The notes beneath the pieces were generated by a model. The model worked only from the letters and a program-made list of their open reading frames with translations, had not been told where the DNA came from and did not search any database. The position numbers and the translations under genes were made by a program. Shown here one piece after another: positions 1-5,321 of a stretch of 8,074 bases of DNA (the stretch's first letter is position 1; every line of letters begins with the position of its first letter). The DNA comes from a bacterium (GTDB lineage Bacteria > Armatimonadota > HRBIN16): assembly GCA_025057335.1 (NCBI GenBank), contig JANWXG010000110.1, positions 1 to 8,074 of the forward strand, written 5' to 3'.

Positions 1-1
1 C

Positions 2-337
2 CCCTTCGTGCAACTGCCCGCGCAGGCGCAACGGCTGCTGGCTCTGGCAACCAGCTTTGAACAGCCCGTAGCGCCTTCCCTGGAACGTGCTGCCCTGCTG
101 GTACGCATCGAGGAGAGTAACCGTCTGGAACCTCCCGCTGAGGTACCGGTAGGCGACGATGCGCTGAGGGCGATTGTAGAGCGCTTTTACAGCATGCCCT
201 ACGAAGAGTTCTACGCCAGCCTGTCTGAAGAGGAGAGGAGACGTTACCTGCGCCAGCGCTATCGGCGTGACGTGCAGATACGTCTCGTAGAGGCAGAAGA
301 GATATACTTCCTTACCGGATTCTACTGGGAGTGGTAA
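2..337 (+). CDS. C-terminal part of an unrecognised protein (5' end outside window)
   Basis: The reading frame is open from the left edge to a TAA stop at 335-337, giving 111 visible residues. A GTG at position 8 could be a start, but no Shine-Dalgarno sequence can be seen in the seven bases before it, so I treat the gene as truncated by the window. I do not recognise the family. The visible part looks soluble. It begins with an alanine/leucine-rich helical stretch, then a charged section rich in Glu and Arg with the pattern FYSMPYEEFY followed by SEEERRRYLRQRYRR. It ends in a short aromatic tail, FYWEW. There is no signal peptide, membrane segment or cysteine motif. The acidic/basic alternation suggests an amphipathic helical domain, perhaps a small regulatory or interaction domain, but no function can be assigned. 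The next gene on this strand has its own promoter, so an operon link is unlikely. Confidence 0.6.
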   Translation, partial: PFVQLPAQAQRLLALATSFEQPVAPSLERAALLVRIEESNRLEPPAEVPVGDDALRAIVERFYSMPYEEFYASLSEEERRRYLRQRYRRDVQIRLVEAEEIYFLTGFYWEW

Positions 338-405
338 GGACAGCAATGCCATCTTCTTCGGGTTGTAGCAACATACACGAGGTCAATTTCCCCATAAAGC
401 GCGTG

Positions 406-414
406 TGATATAAT
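406..414 (+). promoter_or_regulatory. Candidate extended -10 promoter of the opine-dehydrogenase-family gene
   Basis: TATAAT at 409-414 is a perfect sigma-70 type -10 hexamer, preceded by TGA at 406-408, which gives the extended TGn form. No strong -35 is visible. The best match at suitable spacing is TTTCCC at 387-392 with a 16-base spacer, three of six consensus bases, which is acceptable for an extended -10 promoter. The expected transcription start is near 420-422, leaving a leader of about 55 bases before the ATG at 477. No experimental support is available. Confidence 0.6.
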
Positions 415-417
415 AAA

Positions 418-431
418 CCAGATTGCTCTGG
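418..431. repeat. Short perfect inverted repeat at the predicted transcription start
   Basis: CCAGA at 418-422 and TCTGG at 427-431 are perfect complements separated by TTGC. The element sits directly downstream of the -10 hexamer, over the predicted +1. It could be an operator half-site pair or a small hairpin at the 5' end of the transcript. With only five base pairs per arm it could also be chance. Confidence 0.3.
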
Positions 432-462
432 CGAGTCGAAGCATGTTCCCATGAGGGTTGTC

Positions 463-467
463 GGAGG
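463..467 (+). promoter_or_regulatory. Ribosome binding site GGAGG fixing the start at 477
   Basis: GGAGG lies nine bases before the ATG at 477-479. This supports that start over a TTG at 423, which would add 18 residues with no family resemblance, has no ribosome binding site, and lies almost on the predicted transcription start. Confidence 0.85.
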
Positions 468-476
468 AGACAAAGG

Positions 477-1610
477 ATGACGGCTGCTGTTTCGCCTGTC
501 AGCGTGACCTTCTGTGTGCTGGGCGCGGGTAATGGTGGGCTCGCGATGGCAGCGCATCTAGCGCTCAAAGGAGTGCGAGTGCATCTATGGAACCGCAGCC
601 CAGAGCGGCTACTCCCCATCCAGCGATCGGGCTACATCCACGTGATCGCCAGCCCCGACCGCCCCGACCTGCCGCAAGGGGAGGCGCACATCCCGGTAGT
701 GACCACTGATGTCGAAGAAGCCATCAGCGAGGCGAAGGTACTGATGGTGGTCGTGCCTGCTACGGGACATGCCGAGGTCGCCGAGCGAATCGCACCTCAT
801 CTGCGGGATGGGCACATCATCGTGCTGAACCCAGGGCGCACCGGCGGGGCGCTAGAGGTATTGCACGTGCTCCAGCAACGGGGCGTGCAGGCGGATGTCA
901 TTGTCGCAGAGGCGCAGACACTACTCTACGCCAGCCGCGCGCTGAACCCCGCGCAGGTGCAGATTTTCGGCATCAAGAACAGCGTGCCCGTTGCGGCAAT
1001 CCCCGCCTATCGCACGCCGGAGGTGGTGCGGGCGCTTCGCGCTGCCTACCGTGAGTTCGTGCCGGGCGATAACGTGATGAAGACCAGCATGGACAACATC
1101 GGCGCGATTTTCCATCCCGCTGTAACAGTGCTGAACGCCGCACGCATCGAGAGCACGCATGGCGATTTCGAGTACTACATCGACGGCATCACGCCCTCGG
1201 TAGCGGAGGTACTGGAAGCTCTGGATGCGGAGCGAGTGGCTGTCGCGGCAGCGATGGGGTTCGGCTGCATGACCGCGCGGGAATGGCTGTATATCGCCTA
1301 CGGGGCGTCGGGAAAGACGCTGTTCGAAGCCATCCGTGCCAACCAAGGCTACTACGGCATTAAGGCGCCGCCTATGGTGCAACACCGCTACATCAGTGAG
1401 GACGTGCCGATGAGCCTCGTGCCGATTGCCTCGCTAGGGGAGATGCTAGGGGTGCCCTGTCCTACCATCCGCGCCATCATCCATCTGGCGAACCTGATGC
1501 ACGGTTGCGACTACTGGCAAACGGGGCGTACGGTGGAGAGGATGGGATTGGCGGGGCTGAGCCTGCGTGAGATTCGACTGCGTATTTTAGAGGGGATTGC
1601 ACCCCAGTAG
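477..1610 (+). CDS. NAD(P)-dependent opine/octopine dehydrogenase family protein
   Basis: This is a 377-residue oxidoreductase of the octopine/nopaline dehydrogenase superfamily. Known members reductively condense an amino acid with a 2-oxo acid, or run the reverse reaction, using NAD(P)H. The N-terminal Rossmann domain starts at residue 11 with the dinucleotide motif GAGNGG (16-21). A second strand follows, ending in LWNR (37-40), the region that reads the cofactor ribose. The C-terminal helical domain contains NIGAIFHPA (207-215). Its His213 matches the conserved catalytic histidine of octopine dehydrogenase and N-(1-D-carboxyethyl)-L-norvaline dehydrogenase. A typical family ending follows: RYISEDVP (304-311), a GVPCPT stretch and GRT (350-352). 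There is no signal peptide or membrane segment, so it should be cytosolic. Length is close to the bacterial family norm. It appears monocistronic under its own promoter, and the convergent gene ends 80 bases away. The amino and keto substrates cannot be read from the sequence; many bacterial members have no proven reaction. Confidence 0.88.
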   Translation: MTAAVSPVSVTFCVLGAGNGGLAMAAHLALKGVRVHLWNRSPERLLPIQRSGYIHVIASPDRPDLPQGEAHIPVVTTDVEEAISEAKVLMVVVPATGHAEVAERIAPHLRDGHIIVLNPGRTGGALEVLHVLQQRGVQADVIVAEAQTLLYASRALNPAQVQIFGIKNSVPVAAIPAYRTPEVVRALRAAYREFVPGDNVMKTSMDNIGAIFHPAVTVLNAARIESTHGDFEYYIDGITPSVAEVLEALDAERVAVAAAMGFGCMTAREWLYIAYGASGKTLFEAIRANQGYYGIKAPPMVQHRYISEDVPMSLVPIASLGEMLGVPCPTIRAIIHLANLMHGCDYWQTGRTVERMGLAGLSLREIRLRILEGIAPQ

Positions 1611-1689
1611 GCTGCACTCCCAAACACCTCGTTCCCTTTCACTCCTGCTCAGCAAGTCGGAGGAGGCGCGGGCGGGCCGTGCTCCCGAC

Positions 1690-2814
1690 CTACTGCTGTT
1701 CTATCCTTCCGTACTCTTCTACGAGGTCGCTCACCATCCTCACCCTTTCAATGACCCCGTCGGGGGGCACCTGGTCGCACACGCAGAGCATGAAGCGCGG
1801 GTCGTCCTTGTATAACCGAATGGCTTTCAGCACGATGTCTCGCAGGGTTTCCTCGCTGTACACTGGGCTGAAGTAGGCGGCGGGCACGCCTCCCCAGAGG
1901 ATGAGGTCCGGTCCTGCCAGTGCGCGGAAGTCCTCTAGAGGCACATCTCCTACAGGCGCAGGCGTCAGGGACTGCGCACAGTCCACCCCCGTCGGTCCCA
2001 CGTAGGGCAGTAGGTTGCGGAAGGTGCCGTCGATATGCACGAAGATGTATTTGCCTGCACGATGCAGCTGCTCCGCCCGCTTGCGGTAGTAGGGAGCATA
2101 GTACCTCTGGAAGAGGCGGGGACTGACCACCTCACCCGTGATGTTGTCAGGGAAATACACCAGCGGCGCGGGAGCATGGCAGATAATCTCGTACATGGGG
2201 TCTTCTGCAGCGGACATGACCTCGATGGTCTCCTCGATTTCCTCGGGCGCATCCGCCAGCGCATACACTGCATTCGTCACGCCCATCCAGATGACGAACA
2301 GGTTCGCCATAGGCGTGCGGTTGGGCATGGAGGCAGCCACACCCCATTCGCCGAACAGGTCGATGATGCGCTGCTGCTCGCGATAGTCGGGTGTCAGATG
2401 CTGATGCTGGAAGAGGAAGCGCAACACCTTCAGGTCTTCTGGGGTCTTGACGGGGTACTCCCGATACGCCCAACAGTAGGAGTTGGGCTCGAACTCCTGT
2501 ATCTGGGAAATGGTGCCGACGGGGGTCATCCAGCTAGTGCGCGTGCGTAGGGGTCTGCCGTCCGCGTCGCGCTCCTCTTCCACCTGGATTTGCACGTCTT
2601 CGTACTCGATGCGCCAGGGACAGGTGAGCAAGTGTTCATGCGCCCCGACGTTCAGGTCCTTGTAGAGCTGAACTACTCCATCGCCGCGATACTTTTCGGG
2701 CAACGTCCCCTTGATGACCTCGGCGTTATACCAGTAGGTCAGGTCGGCATACCAGGGCATCACGTCGGGGCGTCTGCCCTGAAACACTGCCAGCAGTCGC
2801 TCTTTCAGGGTCAT
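1690..2814 (-). CDS. Uroporphyrinogen-decarboxylase (URO-D) superfamily protein, not HemE
   Basis: This 374-residue protein has the URO-D/methyltransferase TIM-barrel layout. It starts with the usual helix MTLKERLLAVFQGRRPDVMP. It lacks the RQAGR arginine signature near the N-terminus that true HemE uses to bind uroporphyrinogen, so haem synthesis is unlikely. Late family landmarks are clear: FVHIDGTFRNLLPYV (258-271), GVDCAQSLTPAPVGDVPLED (276-295), LWGGVP (306-311) and CVCDQVPPDG (344-353). In corrinoid methyltransferases such as MtaA, zinc is held by a His-x-Cys pair and a later Cys. Here the first pair is His260-Ile-Asp262 and Cys346 lies near the later position, so a changed metal site is possible. 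That is inference. There is no signal peptide or membrane helix. It is the second gene of an operon with the GH27 alpha-galactosidase, nine bases downstream of that stop. Only a weak GGATGAG precedes its ATG and overlaps that stop, suggesting translational coupling. Reaction unknown; a methyl-transfer or sugar-linked role is possible. Confidence 0.82.
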   Translation of the reverse strand: MTLKERLLAVFQGRRPDVMPWYADLTYWYNAEVIKGTLPEKYRGDGVVQLYKDLNVGAHEHLLTCPWRIEYEDVQIQVEEERDADGRPLRTRTSWMTPVGTISQIQEFEPNSYCWAYREYPVKTPEDLKVLRFLFQHQHLTPDYREQQRIIDLFGEWGVAASMPNRTPMANLFVIWMGVTNAVYALADAPEEIEETIEVMSAAEDPMYEIICHAPAPLVYFPDNITGEVVSPRLFQRYYAPYYRKRAEQLHRAGKYIFVHIDGTFRNLLPYVGPTGVDCAQSLTPAPVGDVPLEDFRALAGPDLILWGGVPAAYFSPVYSEETLRDIVLKAIRLYKDDPRFMLCVCDQVPPDGVIERVRMVSDLVEEYGRIEQQ

Positions 2815-2823
2815 AGTTTGATC

Positions 2824-3945
2824 TCATCCGTGCAACGGGATAACCTTCACCATCACCACGTCATGGGGCGGGACGCGCGTGCTGAAGAAGCGCGTGAACA
2901 CGCCGTAGTCCTCGCCAGTAATGACGTCCTGCACGCGGCAAGGGCGCCGGTCGTGGATGCCCAGAGCTTCCCAAGCGACGTTGATGAGCCCCGTGTGCTG
3001 CGGGTCACGGTTGAAGAGACCTACTGCTACCGAGCCGTCCGCTAGCGGCTTCATCCACGTCTCATAGTTCGTCCAGTGCACGCCCACGCGGAAGCCCTGC
3101 CTGCCCAGCGGGTCCTGGTTGATGGCAATCAGCCCCTTGTGGGTGAGCAGCTGGTGGGTGAAGGCGTTCATGTTGCGTACGTCGCAGCCAATCATCAGCG
3201 GCGCCGCTAGCAAGCACCACAGCGCGAAGTGCATGCGGTATTCGTTGTCGGTGCAGCCGCCCCGCGCCACGTTGCCCTTGCCATACATACCCACTACTAA
3301 CATATCGGGGTCGTTCCAGTGGTCGGGACCGGCATACGCCTCCAGTCCGTTCTGGCTAAATCCTATCTGCTCGATGCTCTCCCATGAGTCGTTGATGTCG
3401 CCTGTCGTGCGCCATAGGTGTCCACCCACGCTTGCGCCCCATTTCCAAGGCTCGTTGCTGCCCCATTCGCAGATACTGAACACAATGGGGCGCCCCGTTG
3501 CCCGTAGCGCCTGCCCCATCCGCCGATACAGGGTGACCGCGTCTGCGCCAGCAGGCTTGTAACAGAAGTCGTATTTCAGATAGTCCACACCCCATTCCGC
3601 GAAGGTCTGGGCGTCTATCTCCTCGTAGCCGTAGCTGCCCGGCTTGCCCGCACAGGTATGTGTGCCCGCGCAGGAGTAGATGCCAAACTTGAGCCCCTTG
3701 CTGTGCACGTAGTCTGCCAGCGCCTTCATCCCAGAGGGGAACTTTTTGGGGTCGGGTACGAGGCGTCCCTGATCGTCGCGCTCGTCCGACTCCCAGAGGT
3801 CGTCAATCACCACGTAGGTGTAACCTGCCTCTCTCAAGCCGGCTTCCACAAACACGTCGGCAACCTGCCGAATCAGCTCCTCATGAATCTCTGCGCCAAA
3901 GGTGTTCCAGCTATTCCATCCCATAGGAGGTGTCGGTGCCAGCAT
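2824..3945 (-). CDS. Alpha-galactosidase, glycoside hydrolase family 27
   Basis: This 373-residue enzyme should hydrolyse terminal alpha-1,6-linked galactose from melibiose, raffinose-type sugars or galactomannan fragments with retention of configuration. The barrel opens with the GH27 hallmark PPMGWNSWN (6-14), followed by VIDDLW (46-51), whose Asp pair and Trp line the galactose site. The expected nucleophile is Asp126 in YLKYDFC (122-128). The acid/base is Asp186 in TGDINDSW (181-188). SICEWG (157-162) carries the Cys and Trp seen in plant-type alpha-galactosidases, which supports galactose rather than N-acetylgalactosamine specificity. WNDPDML (210-216) is also typical, and a beta-sandwich tail runs from about 290 to the end. 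There is no signal peptide: the family motif begins at residue 6. The enzyme is therefore probably cytosolic and works on imported oligosaccharides. It is the first gene of an operon with the URO-D-like protein. The ATG is backed by GAGGAGAGG eight bases upstream. Transport genes are not in the window. Confidence 0.95.
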   Translation of the reverse strand: MLAPTPPMGWNSWNTFGAEIHEELIRQVADVFVEAGLREAGYTYVVIDDLWESDERDDQGRLVPDPKKFPSGMKALADYVHSKGLKFGIYSCAGTHTCAGKPGSYGYEEIDAQTFAEWGVDYLKYDFCYKPAGADAVTLYRRMGQALRATGRPIVFSICEWGSNEPWKWGASVGGHLWRTTGDINDSWESIEQIGFSQNGLEAYAGPDHWNDPDMLVVGMYGKGNVARGGCTDNEYRMHFALWCLLAAPLMIGCDVRNMNAFTHQLLTHKGLIAINQDPLGRQGFRVGVHWTNYETWMKPLADGSVAVGLFNRDPQHTGLINVAWEALGIHDRRPCRVQDVITGEDYGVFTRFFSTRVPPHDVVMVKVIPLHG

Positions 3946-3953
3946 CCCTGTTT

Positions 3954-3962
3954 CCTCTCCTC
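3954..3962 (-). promoter_or_regulatory. Ribosome binding site of the alpha-galactosidase
   Basis: On the minus strand this reads GAGGAGAGG, ending eight bases before the ATG at 3945-3943. It is strong and well spaced, and fixes the start immediately before the conserved MGWNSW block, so no leader peptide is missed. Confidence 0.8.
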
Positions 3963-3971
3963 ATGACAAGT

Positions 3972-3988
3972 TGTACTGTTGTGGTACA
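3972..3988. promoter_or_regulatory. Candidate operator: inverted repeat TGTAC-N7-GTACA
   Basis: TGTAC at 3972-3976 and GTACA at 3984-3988 are perfect inverted arms around a seven-base spacer. The element lies 27-43 bases upstream of the alpha-galactosidase start, where a dimeric repressor of the LacI or GntR type would be expected to act on a sugar operon. The spacing is odd and the arms are short, so this is only a candidate. No clear -10/-35 pair for the minus-strand operon could be identified beside it. Confidence 0.3.
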
Positions 3989-4078
3989 TCCTTCTTTTTC
4001 GTGAGGGCTAGAGAGGTTCCTGCAGGGAGGGGCACACATTGGGAGCAAGTTGCACAGGAAAAAGGGGCAAATATTGCG

Positions 4079-4084
4079 TAAAAT
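4079..4084 (+). promoter_or_regulatory. Possible -10 element for the PIN/TRAM-ispDF cluster
   Basis: TAAAAT at 4079-4084 matches the -10 consensus in five of six positions and lies in the only A/T-rich patch of the divergent intergenic region, 50 bases before the GTG at 4134. No good -35 is present at 16-18 bases. An alternative pair, TTGCAC at 4050-4055 with TATTGC at 4072-4077, has 16-base spacing but weaker hexamers. The exact promoter is uncertain. Confidence 0.25.
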
Positions 4085-4115
4085 AAGTAATGGGACTCAT
4101 TTCATCAATCATCAT

Positions 4116-4123
4116 GAGGGAGG
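4116..4123 (+). promoter_or_regulatory. Ribosome binding site GAGGGAGG fixing the GTG start at 4134
   Basis: GAGGGAGG ends ten bases before the GTG at 4134-4136. The same frame is open back to a TTG at 4050, but that TTG lies upstream of the likely promoter patch, and the extra 28 residues are polar and would displace the first membrane helix from the N-terminus. Confidence 0.8.
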
Positions 4124-4133
4124 CATTTATCCT

Positions 4134-5297
4134 GTGTCAGCACGTTCTTTCCGCTGGACACTCACATTGTTGCTAGTTGTTCTTGGGCTAGCGGTAGGTT
4201 ATCAGGCGACGCCGTGGTTTGTGGAGACGCTCAAGAGGCTGCTGCCCGAGGTCGCCAATCAGCCCGACACGCCCAGCATTCTGGACGACCGACGTTTTCT
4301 GGCAACGGTGCGGCTGGCGCTGACCGTTGTGGGCGGACTCGTCGGGGTGATTCTCGGCTCGGAGATTTTCCACTTCGTGCTGAATGTGCAGAAGCAGATC
4401 GAGAGCGCCTCGACCCGGGAGAAGATTGCGCTCACCGTCGGGGGCACGTTTGGGGTGCTGCTGTCTGTGCCGTTTGCGGTGCTGTTTGCGCGCTACGGCG
4501 CGATTGGCATTCCCTTGACGCTGGTGCTGGTCATCACTTTCGTCTACCTGAGCACAGTCGCTGTGCTCAGCATGAAAGAGCTGCGCGTGATGCTGCCTGC
4601 GGTGGAGGGCAAAGAAGGCGTGGAGGAGCCCCGCATTAAAATTCTGGATACTAACGTCATCATTGACGGGCGTATCGCCGACATCTGCCGCACCGGCTTC
4701 ATTGAGGGCACCATCTACGTGCCAGGTTTCGTTATCGACGAGTTGCAGCACATCGCCGACTCGTCCGACTCGCTGCGTCGGGCGCGTGGGAGGCGGGGAC
4801 TGGACATCCTCAACCAGATGCAGAAGGAGCGCCATCTGGAGGTGCGCACTTACGATGACCGGGTAGACCCGAATGAGCCAGTGGACAAGCGCCTTGTGAG
4901 CCTCGCGCGCAGCATCAACGGCGTCATTGTCACGAACGATTTCAACCTCAACAAGGTAGCAGAGCTGGAAGGGGTGCCCGTGCTGAACGTGAACGAGCTC
5001 GCCAACGCGCTCAAGCCGGTGGTACTGCCAGGCGAGGAGATGCGCGTGCACATCATCAAGGAGGGCAATCAGCCCAATCAGGGCGTGGGCTACATGGACG
5101 ATGGCACAATGATTGTGGTGGAAGGCGGGCGCGAGTACATCGGGCAGGACGTGGACGTGATGGTGACCAGCGTCTTGCAGACGGTGGCGGGCAAGATGAT
5201 TTTCGCCAGCCTCAAGGCGCAGGACGGCGAGACGGGCGAGTGGACGGAGGCGAGTAGCCTGCGCATGCCGACGGCGCGCCTGCGTCGGCGTCGGTAG
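4134..5297 (+). CDS. Membrane-anchored PIN/TRAM-domain protein, YacL type
   Basis: The protein has 387 residues from the GTG at 4134. About four hydrophobic segments come first (roughly 8-24, 60-80, 98-118 and 124-145), followed by a PIN nuclease-fold domain. That domain begins at IKILDTNVIIDGRI (168-181) and carries the acidic residues expected to bind metal: Asp172, Asp178, Glu203 (IDELQ), Asp251 (DKRLVSLA) and Asp269 (TNDFN). A TRAM RNA-binding domain covers about 298-360 (MRVHIIKEGNQPNQGVGYMDDGT and onward), then a basic tail RLRRRR. This matches YacL of Bacillus, whose precise role is unclear; PIN domains are usually Mg-dependent ribonucleases and TRAM domains bind RNA. The protein is probably in the cytoplasmic membrane with PIN and TRAM inside. 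The gene sits 24 bases upstream of ispDF, echoing the yacL-ispD-ispF order of Firmicutes. All acidic residues of the PIN site appear intact, so it should be active. Confidence in family is high, in substrate low. Confidence 0.92.
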   Translation: MSARSFRWTLTLLLVVLGLAVGYQATPWFVETLKRLLPEVANQPDTPSILDDRRFLATVRLALTVVGGLVGVILGSEIFHFVLNVQKQIESASTREKIALTVGGTFGVLLSVPFAVLFARYGAIGIPLTLVLVITFVYLSTVAVLSMKELRVMLPAVEGKEGVEEPRIKILDTNVIIDGRIADICRTGFIEGTIYVPGFVIDELQHIADSSDSLRRARGRRGLDILNQMQKERHLEVRTYDDRVDPNEPVDKRLVSLARSINGVIVTNDFNLNKVAELEGVPVLNVNELANALKPVVLPGEEMRVHIIKEGNQPNQGVGYMDDGTMIVVEGGREYIGQDVDVMVTSVLQTVAGKMIFASLKAQDGETGEWTEASSLRMPTARLRRRR

Positions 5298-5307
5298 CCT
5301 GCTAGCT

Positions 5308-5314
5308 GGGGAGG
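5308..5314 (+). promoter_or_regulatory. Ribosome binding site of ispDF
   Basis: GGGGAGG ends seven bases before the GTG at 5322-5324 and supports this non-ATG start. The resulting protein begins MATCALILAAGKG, placing the nucleotidyltransferase motif at the usual distance from the N-terminus. Confidence 0.8.
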
Positions 5315-5321
5315 TGCCCCG

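Noticed and set aside
361..372. Hairpin GTTG-TAG-CAAC after the first gene as a terminator
   Set aside because: Four base pairs with a three-base loop and no T-tract is too weak.
921..1385. A 154-codon open frame antisense to the opine-dehydrogenase-family gene
   Set aside because: It has low-complexity, His/Arg-rich composition and no ribosome binding site or motif. The plus-strand frame here carries the catalytic histidine region.
1611..1689. Possible bidirectional terminator between the converging genes
   Set aside because: Only weak pairings are visible (CGGG at 1673-1676 with CCCG at 1684-1687, CTCC with GGAG), with no run of T on either strand. Not enough to call a terminator.
2035..2550. 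A 171-codon plus-strand open frame opposite the URO-D-like gene
   Set aside because: No family resemblance; the minus-strand frame has the URO-D landmarks across the same span.
4019..4026. CCTGCAGG palindrome in the divergent intergenic region
   Set aside because: An eight-base palindrome is expected by chance often enough, and it has no spacing relation to a promoter that I could defend.
4050..4133. N-terminal extension of the PIN/TRAM protein from a TTG at 4050
   Set aside because: No ribosome binding site precedes the TTG, whereas GAGGGAGG is well placed for the GTG at 4134. The extension overlaps the likely promoter patch.
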